Shown here in pieces: positions 1 through 7,380 of a stretch of DNA of 64,000 nucleotides. Made by a program: the position numbers and the translations under genes. The notes under the pieces were generated by a model that saw nothing but the letters and a program-made list of their open reading frames with translations, was not told where the DNA came from and did no database searches. The stretch comes from Terriglobia bacterium. GTDB lineage: Bacteria; Acidobacteriota; Terriglobia; Terriglobales; Acidobacteriaceae. The stretch's first letter is position 1; every line of letters begins with the position of its first letter. The stretch spans positions 62,001-126,000 of the forward strand of contig JAIQEU010000009.1 in assembly GCA_020073665.1 (NCBI GenBank). The letters run 5' to 3'.

Positions 1-178
1 GGCGCAGGTTGCGATCCTTCTGGCGGCCCTTGGCGGAATTGATTATTACGTGCGAGCCATCAAAGTCGCACCACACTGGTGTCACCTGCGGACGGCCATC
101 GGGCATGATGGTGGCCAGGCTGGCAAAGGCGCGCTTGTTGAACAGATCGCGGTATTTCTCGGGAATGGCTTCAGACAT
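1..178 (-). CDS. PPOX-class (pyridoxamine 5'-phosphate oxidase-like) flavin protein, N-terminal part
   Basis: The 59 visible residues start MSEAIPEKYRDLF and continue with a split-barrel pattern (ASLATIMPDGRPQVTPVW, then NSAKGRQKDRNL) typical of the PPOX class of FMN- or F420-binding proteins. In this family the barrel binds a flavin or deazaflavin and reduces or shields small substrates in the cytoplasm. The start is well supported by an AGGAGG motif a few bases upstream of the ATG. The gene runs off the left edge, so the cofactor-binding C-terminal half is not visible, and whether FMN or F420 is used cannot be decided. It is transcribed away from the non-coding region to its right. Confidence 0.8.
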   Translation of the reverse strand, partial: MSEAIPEKYRDLFNKRAFASLATIMPDGRPQVTPVWCDFDGSHVIINSAKGRQKDRNLR

Positions 179-532
179 GAATGCCTCCTCGAAATGTGAG
201 CAGATGGAAAAGGTCCACGGGAATTATAGCTGGTGCGTCCTCGAATCGATGCTTTGCTCATCAGGCGTATCTCCGCGATGGGAGCGATTTTCTCCGCGAT
301 ATTCACAATGGTTGGCACCGGTGCCGCAGCCGATTCTTCCGCTCCCAGAATTTCGTTGCTTCGAAAAACCGCGCCCCGGCTGGTCGCCCCGCAGCGATGC
401 CGGCCTGGCGCTGCACCAGTTTCGGTTCATATGCCTGTGAACCAGCTGCACTCGATTGATTTGTGGATAGATACAGCCGCACTGTTTTTGTTGACTCGAA
501 GAATGGAAAGAGTAAAAACATACTCGTTCTTT

Positions 533-672
533 GACAGCTTCTGAAGTTTTTCCGGTTGGCGCGGCGTCCGGGGCTCGAGCGTAGTCACTCTCCACATCGC
601 AAGATGATGGAGGGAGGGCGAGTGAGGGTCTATAGCAAAGCGCTGGTCGAGGAGAACAGGAAGATTTGTTGA
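533..672 (+). ncRNA. putative structured RNA motif, copy A of a tandem pair
   Basis: No convincing gene lies in this stretch. Its sequence shares ordered blocks with copy B about 160 bases downstream: TCCGGTTGGCG, a CCGG-GC-CGAGC block, a hairpin capped by a GCAA tetraloop, then AGGGTCTA-AGC and CTGG-CGAG. The hairpin arms (CTCTCCA with TGGAGGG) differ completely in sequence from those of copy B but still pair, the covariation expected of an RNA. A weaker closing helix (CTTCTG with CAGGAAG, one bulge) encloses it. Strand was chosen from the GNRA loop. The family is not recognised. Confidence 0.5.
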
Positions 673-681
673 AGGCAAGAT

Positions 682-845
682 AGAGTCCCGAGGCGTTACG
701 CTGGTTTGTCCGGTTGGCGGTGAGCCCGGAGCCCGAGCAACGATCGCGCGTCGTAACCCGCAAGGAAGCGACGCAGACAGGTCGGCAAGGGTCTAAAGCG
801 AGCTACTGGCCGAGAGGAATGAGCGTAACACCACCTCGGGACTCT
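682..845 (+). ncRNA. putative structured RNA motif, copy B, with long closing stem
   Basis: Copy B repeats the ordered blocks of copy A with compensatory changes. Its ends form a strong helix: AGAGTCCCGAGG (682-693) pairs perfectly with CCTCGGGACTCT (834-845), and GTTACGCT (695-702) with AGCGTAAC (822-829), giving 20 base pairs. Inside, GCGTCG/CGACGC forms a hairpin ending in a GCAA loop. A 164-nt closed structure like this is compatible with a small RNA or a tandem riboswitch-like element. 6S RNA was considered for its closed-rod shape, but the internal arrangement does not clearly match. No gene follows on the plus strand until 1853. Confidence 0.55.
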
Positions 846-866
846 TATTTTCTTGCGGTGGCTGGG

Positions 867-920
867 TGGTCAGCGCGGCCTCATACATCCTCTCCTCCCC
901 CGATCGTGGCTCGCTGACCA
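867..920. repeat. 9-bp inverted repeat with long loop
   Basis: TGGTCAGCG at 867-875 pairs with CGCTGACCA at 912-920 across a 36-nt loop. It lies just beyond the stop of the Ig-like protein gene, so it could act as a weak terminator for that gene; there is no T-tract. Confidence 0.35.
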
Positions 921-932
921 CTAGCCGCTCCG

Positions 933-1616
933 TTACGGCCCCTGCTTCACCTGCAGCTTCTCTTTCGTCACCAGGCGCGCGCGGTAGATCTGATTGATGG
1001 GAGCCACCTCGGCGACCGCATCCACGTTCACCTCGTAGGTGCCATAGGGCAAGGTCTCTCCGAACGCAATCTCGAACTCGCGTGCGTTCTTCTTCAGCTT
1101 GAAATGCTGGTATCCGAGCGCTGTGGCGCGCCCGGTCTCGTTCACGGCCACCACGATCACTGTTAGATCAAAATCTTGGGCGGTGTCATTGGAGGCCTTG
1201 ATTGCGCCTTCGATTCTTTGGCCCGTGATCCGGGGATACCGACTCCACTCGACGAACAGCGGGCTCACTACCAGCAACGTCAGGGCCTGGCTTCTCTGGT
1301 ACGCGGGGCGGCCGCTGTCGGTGACAGTGACCGTGAAGTGGAATTCCCCCGGCGCCGAGGGAGCGCCGCTCAGCATTCCATCCTTACTCAGCCCAACGCC
1401 GCCCGGCAGCGCGCCATCGGTGACCTCCCACTTCAAAGGGGCGATCCCGCCCTCCGCCTGTAACTGAAACCGGAACGGCTGACGCAGGAACGCTTTGGGC
1501 AACGTAGTCGTCCGGACAGCCAGGGGTGGCCCGGTGGCAGCCCCTTGTTGCCCCACTGCCAGCCCCGCCAGGCAGGCGCTCAAGAACATGGCCAAAATTG
1601 CTTTGCTCGGCATCAT
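933..1616 (-). CDS. exported protein with putative-Ig (He_PIG-like) domain
   Basis: Starting at the double ATG (MMPSKAILAMFLSACLAGLAVGQQ) gives a clean signal peptide and a protein of about 227 residues; the reading frame extends further upstream, but that part is low-complexity and unlikely to be translated. Residues about 40-110 show the Ig-fold pattern of the He_PIG family (PFRFQLQAEGGIAPLKWEVTDG, then GMLSGAPSAPGEFHFTVTVTDS), often found in cell-surface or secreted proteins. The C-terminal half looks like a second beta-sandwich. A surface or periplasmic binding role is inferred; the substrate is unknown. Confidence 0.7.
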   Translation of the reverse strand: MMPSKAILAMFLSACLAGLAVGQQGAATGPPLAVRTTTLPKAFLRQPFRFQLQAEGGIAPLKWEVTDGALPGGVGLSKDGMLSGAPSAPGEFHFTVTVTDSGRPAYQRSQALTLLVVSPLFVEWSRYPRITGQRIEGAIKASNDTAQDFDLTVIVVAVNETGRATALGYQHFKLKKNAREFEIAFGETLPYGTYEVNVDAVAEVAPINQIYRARLVTKEKLQVKQGP

Positions 1617-1852
1617 GATGATTTTCGAACGCCACAGCTCCGAGAACTTGCAATAGCGACACACCCAACCCATGGCAAACCACGAAACGGCCAGCTGTGC
1701 CTCTGGGACATTATAGGGTCGCATGCCAACTGCCTCTGCAATTACCCTCCTGGGGCCGCCCCAGCTCTTCCAGCGCACCCTCTGGCGGGCCCCCTCGACG
1801 CCCCCTCCGCCCTCACGATAAGCTAGATAGTTTTCGGAGGGAGGTCGCAAGC

Positions 1853-2410
1853 ATGCGTGAAGCAGTTGGCCGGTTGTGGCCCGAGATCCAGTGGATCGAG
1901 AACCCGAAATTGCGCGAGCAAGTCACCCAGACCTGGATCAAGGCGCTGGAGCGCAGTCCCCTGAAGCCCGATGACCTGAACCACATTCCGTTCACGCTGC
2001 TGATTCCCAACTGCCCCATTACTTTCATGGAGCATAAGCGCTGCGTGGTGCACATTGCCCGCCAGAGCGCCGAAGCCATGCAGGAGTTCATGGGGCGTGC
2101 GCTGCCGATCAAAATGGACACGGTGGTCGCCGGCGCCATTCTCGCCGACGTTGGCAAGTTGCTCGAGTACGAACTCGGCCCCGGAGGCAAGAGCCGCCAG
2201 AGCGAACGCGGCGAAGCCTTACGCCATCCCTTCACCGGAGTGGCCTTGGCTCTGGAGTGCGGTGTGCCCGACGAAGTTTGCCACATCATCGCCGCCCATG
2301 CTGCGGAAGGAGATCTGGTGAAGCGCTCGACTGAGGCGTACATCGTGCACCATGCCGACTTCATGGCCTATCTACCGTTCAAGAATCCGAAGAACGTGAA
2401 AGTGAAGTAG
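1853..2410 (+). CDS. HD-domain-like protein with altered HD motif
   Basis: About 185 residues. A GGAGGGAGG ribosome site lies 8 bases before the chosen ATG; the frame is open upstream but without a start context. The layout (a conserved His near residue 65, ILADVGKLLEYE around residues 98-109, HPFTGVALAL, IIAAHAAEGD and HHADF) follows HDIG-type phosphohydrolases. The His of the central HD pair is replaced by Ala (LADVGK instead of LHDVGK), so metal binding may be weakened or altered. It is the first gene upstream of, and in the same direction as, the tricarboxylate cluster, 174 bases before it. A regulatory or nucleotide-hydrolysing role is possible but not shown. Confidence 0.7.
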   Translation: MREAVGRLWPEIQWIENPKLREQVTQTWIKALERSPLKPDDLNHIPFTLLIPNCPITFMEHKRCVVHIARQSAEAMQEFMGRALPIKMDTVVAGAILADVGKLLEYELGPGGKSRQSERGEALRHPFTGVALALECGVPDEVCHIIAAHAAEGDLVKRSTEAYIVHHADFMAYLPFKNPKNVKVK

Positions 2411-2477
2411 CAGGTAGCGGGACGGAAGCTGCAGGTCGTGCGCCTGTGGTGAGCCGCGAAGCGGCGAAAGAATGAAG

Positions 2478-2497
2478 CCCACGGCGCAAGCCGTGGG
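2478..2497. repeat. 8-bp perfect hairpin with GCAA loop
   Basis: CCCACGGC-GCAA-GCCGTGGG, in the 174-base gap between the HD-like gene and the PrpD gene. It is followed by a CCCGGAAGGGAC segment that resembles the intergenic repeats near 32040 and 40950, so it is more likely a dispersed repeat than a dedicated terminator. Confidence 0.5.
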
Positions 2498-2584
2498 TCG
2501 TCGAGCACACGTGAGTGAGCCCCGGAAGGGACAAAAGAAAGAAGGGTCGTAACCACGGCCACAGCGCCTGATTCAGGAGACAAC

Positions 2585-4042
2585 TTGTCCGCTAAAGAGA
2601 CTGCTGTAACCAAAGAGACGATCACCGCGAAAATGTCACGCTGGGCCGCCGGGCTCGAATACCCCCAGCTCTCGCCCGAGGCGGTGTACCAGGCCAAACG
2701 CTTCCTGCTCGATTCAGTCGGCTGTGCGCTGGGCGGATACCAGCAGCACGACGTAAAAATCGCTCTCGAGGTGCTCGACGAAATTGCCGGGCGCGGCCTC
2801 GCCACTGTCATCGGCACCGGTAAGCGCATTGATGCCGTCTCCGCCTCGCTGGCCAACGGCCTCATGATCCGCTGCATGGATTACAACGACATTTACTGGA
2901 AGCAGGATCCGTCGCATCCCTCCGACATTTTCCCGGCCGCTCTGGCCGGTTGTGAGCGCGCCAAAAGCAACGGCAAAGAACTGATTGTTGGCCTGGTCCT
3001 GGGCCACGAATTCGAGATGCGTTTCTGCGAAGCTGCCTTCCCGGGGATTCGCGAACGTGGCTGGCACCACGCTACGCTGACCGCATTCGTTTCGCCGATC
3101 GTCGCCGGGCGGGTGCTACGTCTTCCCTGGGACCAGATTCAGCATGCCATCGGTATCTCGGCCAGTCGCCAGGCTACGCTGGGCGCGGTCACCGCCGGGA
3201 AGCTGACCATGATGAAGAACACCGTTGATCCCATGGCCACGCAAAGCGGCGTGCTCGCAGCGCTGATGGCCGAGAAGGGCTACACCGGTCCCGAGCACGT
3301 GGTCGACGGCAAAGAAGGACTAACGCACTGCTTCGGCCCGGATTGGAAACTGAACCTGCTGACCGATGGGCTGGGCGAGTCCTGGCGCATCACCCAATGT
3401 GGCATGAAGTTTTTCCCGACCGAGGCTCTGACCCACGCACCGATCTCCGCGGTGCTCGACTTGGTCAAGGATAACGACCTGCGTCCCGAGAATGTGGTGA
3501 AGATCCAGATCCGTTCGCTGGCCCGCGCAGCCGATATTTTGTCCGACCCCAGCAAGTACGATCCGCACACCAAAGAAACGGCGGACCACTCGCTGCCCTA
3601 TGTGATTGCGGCTGCCCTCGCGGAACGCCAGGTGACGCCGGTGCAGTTCACCATGGAGAAGATCATGGACCCGACCATCCGCGCCCAGTTGAAGAAGGTC
3701 GAGGTGGTCGCCGATCCCGAGATCGAGAAAGTTTTTCCCGCGTTGCAACGGGTGATCGTCAACATCACAACGACCGACGGCCGCACGTTCAGCAAGCAAC
3801 TCGACTACCCCAAGGGCGACCCGCGGAATCCTCTGAGCGATGCGGAAATTGAGGAGAAGTACGCCGCGCTGGCGGAAGGCGTACTGTCGAAGGGCGCGCA
3901 GAAGAAACTGAAAGACGCCATCTGGAACCTGGACAAAATAAGCTCGGTATCGAAACTCATGGCGCTGATGAAAGCGGATGTGCGCACGAAGCGAGCAGCC
4001 GGAAGATCGAAACCGAAGTCTAAGTCAAAGCGGAAAAAATAG
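2585..4042 (+). CDS. MmgE/PrpD family dehydratase
   Basis: 485 residues, close to the usual 480-500 of 2-methylcitrate dehydratase (PrpD) and cis-aconitate decarboxylase relatives. Family features include KRFLLDSVGCALGGY near the N-terminus, the DYNDIYW--DPSHPSD segment around residue 98-112, and GLVLGHEFEMR. Members eliminate water from, or decarboxylate, citrate-like tricarboxylates in the cytoplasm. The start is a TTG preceded by AGGAG; no ATG fits better. The C-terminus is Lys/Arg-rich. It opens a cluster with a homoaconitase-like hydratase, an isocitrate-dehydrogenase-like enzyme and citrate lyase subunits, which points to a dehydration step on citrate or a citrate analogue; the exact substrate is inferred. 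Confidence 0.85.
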   Translation: MSAKETAVTKETITAKMSRWAAGLEYPQLSPEAVYQAKRFLLDSVGCALGGYQQHDVKIALEVLDEIAGRGLATVIGTGKRIDAVSASLANGLMIRCMDYNDIYWKQDPSHPSDIFPAALAGCERAKSNGKELIVGLVLGHEFEMRFCEAAFPGIRERGWHHATLTAFVSPIVAGRVLRLPWDQIQHAIGISASRQATLGAVTAGKLTMMKNTVDPMATQSGVLAALMAEKGYTGPEHVVDGKEGLTHCFGPDWKLNLLTDGLGESWRITQCGMKFFPTEALTHAPISAVLDLVKDNDLRPENVVKIQIRSLARAADILSDPSKYDPHTKETADHSLPYVIAAALAERQVTPVQFTMEKIMDPTIRAQLKKVEVVADPEIEKVFPALQRVIVNITTTDGRTFSKQLDYPKGDPRNPLSDAEIEEKYAALAEGVLSKGAQKKLKDAIWNLDKISSVSKLMALMKADVRTKRAAGRSKPKSKSKRKK

Positions 4043-4088
4043 CGCCCGGCGTCCCGGCGGCCACCAGGCGGTACGCGCTAGGAACCAT

Positions 4089-6032
4089 ATGCCCCAGACC
4101 ATCGTTGAAAAAATCGCGCAGACGCATCTTGCCGAGGGCCCCAAGCGCCCTCTCCGCACCGGAGACTTCGTCTCTATCCGCCCGCACCGCGTCATGACCC
4201 ATGACAATACTTCTGCGGTCATGAGCAAGTTCAAGGCCATCGGCGCTAAGAAAGTCCACAACTCCCAACAAATCGTGTTCACCCTCGATCACGACATCCA
4301 GAACCGAGACGACGCCAACCTGAAGAAGTATCGTGCCATCGAAGCCTTTGCCAAGGAACACGGCATCGATTTCTATCCCGCCGGTTCCGGTATCGGCCAT
4401 CAGATCATGGTGGAGCGCGGATACGTTGTCCCTGGCTCATTCGTAGTGGCCTCCGACTCTCATTCCAACATGTATGGCGCCCTGGGGGCGGTTGGCACGC
4501 CGATCGTGCGCACCGACGCTGCCGCGGTGTGGGCGACGGGCGAATTCTGGTGGCAGATTCCGCGCTCGGTGCAGGTTGTGTTCGAAGGCAAGCTCGCTGC
4601 AGGTGCGACCGGAAAAGACGTCATCATCACTCTTTGTGGTCTCTACAACCACGACGAAGTCCTCAATGCTGCCGTGGAATTTACTGGGCCCGGCGTTGCC
4701 AGCTTGTCCATGGACGCGCGCCTTTCCATCTCCAATATGACCACCGAATGGGGCCCGCTGGTGGGCTGGTTTCCCGTGGACGCCGTCACCATCAGTTACT
4801 TGAAAGGCGTTCATCAACGGCTGAAGGCATCCGGCGTAGAGCGGTTCACGGAAAACGACATCGAAAGCTGGACGAAGAGCCCGCCGCAACCCGATGCTGA
4901 CGCTGCCTACGCCGCCCGCATCACCCTCGACCTCAACCAGGTCACGCCGCACGTCTCCGGGCCCGACACGGTGCAGGTGATGGCCTCGCTCGCCGAAATC
5001 GAGAAGCAGCACGTCGCGATTCAGAAGGCTTATCTGGTGTCGTGCGTAAACTCACGCGTGGAAGATCTCGCAGCGGCAGCCGACGTCCTGCAAGGCAAGA
5101 AGGTCGCGCCGGGCGTGAAGTTCTACCTGGGGGCAGCCAGCCAGTGGGTGCAGCAGGAAGCCGAGCGTAGAGGAATTTGGCAGACTCTGCTCGACGCGGG
5201 CGCCAATCCTCTGCCCGCGGGCTGTGGCCCGTGCATTGGTCTTGGCGTCGGGTTGCTCGAACCGGGCGAGGTCGGCATCTCGGCCACCAACCGCAACTTC
5301 AAAGGCCGCATGGGATCACGTGATGCCAAGTGCTACCTGGCCAGCCCAGAGGTGGTCGCGGCCTCTGCGGTCGCGGGCTACATCCGCGGCCCTTATCAGA
5401 TGGCGGATCGCGCTCCAGCGCGGAGCTATAGAGAATTTGCCACCGGGGCAGCCGCTGAAAAAGTTGAAATCCTGCCGGGCTTCCCCGAGCGGGTGCGCGG
5501 ACGGCTGGTGTTCATGCCGCAAGACAATGTCAATACCGATGCCATTTATGGAAAGGACTACACTTACCGCGACGACATGACGCGCGAAATGATGGCCAAG
5601 GTAGTGATGGAGAATTATGATCCGCAGTTTGCGGCCAGAACTCAGGCCGGCGATGTCATTGTCAGCGGATTCAACTTCGGCACCGGCTCCAGCCGCGAGC
5701 AGGCGGTGACTTGCCTCAAGGCCAAGGGCATTCCGCTGGTCATCGCGGCCAGCTTCTCGCAAACTTATCTGCGCAACGCGTATAACAATGGGTTCCTGTG
5801 CGTGGAAGTCCCGGAACTGGTGAAGCGGTTGCGCGAGCAGTTCGCAAAGGAGATCGCGGCGAAAGATAAGACGATCATTCCCGGAGATGAAATCAACATC
5901 GACTTCACTTCCGGCGTTATCGACTGGCGCGGTGAGAAATTTGCCTTCCCCGCGCTAGGCAGTGTGCCGCAGTCGCTGGTAATCGCAGAGGGAGTGGAAA
6001 ACCTGGTCGCGAAGCGATTGGGGCTGGCGTAA
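4089..6032 (+). CDS. aconitase-superfamily hydratase, fused large and small domains, homoaconitase (Lys4)-like
   Basis: About 647 residues from ATG 4089 (MPQTIVEKIA). The N-terminal part is the Fe-S domain: SDSHSNMYGALG near residue 122, a first cluster Cys in SCVNSR near 319, and the Cys pair of GCGPCIG near 379 and 382. From about residue 465 follows the swivel domain with FNFGTGSSREQA near 530. Bacterial LeuC and LeuD are separate proteins; this fused order and the run GISATNRNFKGRMGS resemble fungal homoaconitase. The family moves water across a citrate/isocitrate-type pair using a 4Fe-4S cluster. It lies 46 bases after the PrpD gene and before a decarboxylating dehydrogenase. Whether the substrate is citrate, homocitrate or another analogue is not decided by sequence. 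Confidence 0.85.
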   Translation: MPQTIVEKIAQTHLAEGPKRPLRTGDFVSIRPHRVMTHDNTSAVMSKFKAIGAKKVHNSQQIVFTLDHDIQNRDDANLKKYRAIEAFAKEHGIDFYPAGSGIGHQIMVERGYVVPGSFVVASDSHSNMYGALGAVGTPIVRTDAAAVWATGEFWWQIPRSVQVVFEGKLAAGATGKDVIITLCGLYNHDEVLNAAVEFTGPGVASLSMDARLSISNMTTEWGPLVGWFPVDAVTISYLKGVHQRLKASGVERFTENDIESWTKSPPQPDADAAYAARITLDLNQVTPHVSGPDTVQVMASLAEIEKQHVAIQKAYLVSCVNSRVEDLAAAADVLQGKKVAPGVKFYLGAASQWVQQEAERRGIWQTLLDAGANPLPAGCGPCIGLGVGLLEPGEVGISATNRNFKGRMGSRDAKCYLASPEVVAASAVAGYIRGPYQMADRAPARSYREFATGAAAEKVEILPGFPERVRGRLVFMPQDNVNTDAIYGKDYTYRDDMTREMMAKVVMENYDPQFAARTQAGDVIVSGFNFGTGSSREQAVTCLKAKGIPLVIAASFSQTYLRNAYNNGFLCVEVPELVKRLREQFAKEIAAKDKTIIPGDEINIDFTSGVIDWRGEKFAFPALGSVPQSLVIAEGVENLVAKRLGLA

Positions 6033-6040
6033 GAATTTAG

Positions 6041-6111
6041 CCACAGAGGACGCAGAAGAAGATAGACAAGCAAGACCCAAGTTACCTCTGTGTCCTCCGC
6101 GTCCTCTGTGG
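6041..6111. repeat. 13-bp perfect inverted repeat in intergenic gap
   Basis: CCACAGAGGACGC (6041-6053) and GCGTCCTCTGTGG (6099-6111) pair perfectly around a 45-nt loop that itself contains a partial copy of the arm. It fills the gap between the homoaconitase-like gene and the dehydrogenase gene. This type of CCACAGAGGAC word is a common dispersed intergenic repeat in bacteria of this kind. Confidence 0.7.
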
Positions 6112-6144
6112 CGAAAAGCTTTTTTTCTTAGGAGAATCGCAATC

Positions 6145-7332
6145 ATGGCAAAGCATACCGTTGTCTCGATGCCCGGAGACGGCATCGGCAATCAGGTCTT
6201 ACCCGAGTCCATCCGGGTTCTGAAGGCTGTCGGGTTCGACGCCGAATACATTCACGCCGACATTGGTTGGGACTGCTGGTGCCAGCAGGGCAATGCGCTG
6301 CCCGACCGCACCATCGAGTTGCTGACCAAGCACAAGCTGGGCCTGTTCGGCGCCATTACCTCGAAGCCCAACAAGGAAGCTCAAGCCGAGCTCAAGCCCG
6401 AACTGCGTGGCAAAGGTTACGTCTACTACAGCCCGATCGTGACCATGCGGCAGAGGTTCAATCTCGATATCTGCCAGCGTCCCTGCATTGGTTTCATTGG
6501 CAATCCTCTGAATTACATTCGCAAACGCACAGACGGCGGCTTCGACGAGCCCAAGATTGACACCACCATCTTCCGCCAGGGCACCGAGGGCATGTACGCC
6601 GGCATCGAGTGGACCAATCCCCCGGACAACGTCCGCGCTGCCCTCAACAGCCATCCCAAGTTCAAGAATTTTTCCAATATTCCCGGGCCAGACCTCGCGG
6701 TGAGTTGCCGCATCATCACACGTCCGGCCGCCAAACGCATCGTCACTGCGGCATTCGAGTACGCCAAGAAGCGCGGCTTTAAAGGTGTGACCATCTGCGA
6801 GAAGCCCAATGTGGTTCGCGAAACTTCCGGCATGATGGAAGAAACCGCCAAGGAAGTGGCGAAGAATTATCCCGGCATCGCGCTCTGGTCTACTAACATT
6901 GACGCGCAGCTGATGTGGCTGAACAAAAATCCCGAAGAGTACAACGTGATTGTGGCTTCAAATCTGTTTGGCGACATTCTTTCCGATGCCTTCGCAGGCC
7001 TCGTTGGTGGCTTGGGTTTCGCCGCTTCGGGCAACATCGGGGATGATGTCGCAGTGTTCGAGCCGACCCACGGTTCAGCCCCGAAATACGCGGAGCTGAA
7101 TCCGCCGATCGTGAATCCCATTGCCATGATCCTGTCAGCAGCTATGATGGTGGACCACGTAGGCGAGCGCGACAAAGGCGATCGCATTCGGAACGCTGTT
7201 GCCGCCGTGGTCAAGGAAGGCAAGGTGCGTACCTACGACATGATGCGCATCTCAGGAGGCGCGAAGTCGATCAGCCAGGGCGCAGCCAGCACGGTGCAGA
7301 TGACAGACGCCATCCTGGCCAAACTTAAGTAA
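6145..7332 (+). CDS. isocitrate/isopropylmalate dehydrogenase family enzyme
   Basis: 395 residues. GDGIG at the N-terminus, the substrate-site segment RQGTEGMYAGIEW around residue 145 and SNLFGDILSDAFAGLVGGLG near 270-290 place it in the beta-decarboxylating dehydrogenase family, which oxidises a 2-hydroxy acid and releases CO2 to give a 2-oxo acid. The coenzyme loop reads HGSAPKYA (Lys-Tyr near 314-315), the pairing that contacts NADP phosphate in E. coli isocitrate dehydrogenase, so NADP use is likely. AGGAGA precedes the start. In the cluster it would follow the hydratase and produce 2-oxoglutarate or a homologue. Isocitrate is the simplest substrate, but homoisocitrate cannot be excluded. 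Confidence 0.85.
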   Translation: MAKHTVVSMPGDGIGNQVLPESIRVLKAVGFDAEYIHADIGWDCWCQQGNALPDRTIELLTKHKLGLFGAITSKPNKEAQAELKPELRGKGYVYYSPIVTMRQRFNLDICQRPCIGFIGNPLNYIRKRTDGGFDEPKIDTTIFRQGTEGMYAGIEWTNPPDNVRAALNSHPKFKNFSNIPGPDLAVSCRIITRPAAKRIVTAAFEYAKKRGFKGVTICEKPNVVRETSGMMEETAKEVAKNYPGIALWSTNIDAQLMWLNKNPEEYNVIVASNLFGDILSDAFAGLVGGLGFAASGNIGDDVAVFEPTHGSAPKYAELNPPIVNPIAMILSAAMMVDHVGERDKGDRIRNAVAAVVKEGKVRTYDMMRISGGAKSISQGAASTVQMTDAILAKLK

Positions 7333-7380
7333 GTAGCGTCGGCGTCTCGCCCTCCGCATTGCGGGTGAGCAAGAAACTCT

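Noticed and set aside
9-440. Long plus-strand open frame over the left edge
   Set aside because: It opposes the well-supported PPOX start and has no ribosome site or family resemblance; it is a shadow of the minus-strand gene plus non-coding DNA.
455-475. DnaA-box-like TGTGGATAG near 461
   Set aside because: A single near-match outside any other origin feature is expected by chance.
224-763. 179-residue minus-strand open frame covering the tandem RNA motif
   Set aside because: Composition is Cys/Arg-rich without any domain, and it crosses the conserved RNA-like blocks; non-coding is a better reading.
682-845. 6S RNA as identity of the structured element
   Set aside because: It shares the closed-rod shape and a GGTTGG string, but the internal order differs and it comes in two copies; no firm match.
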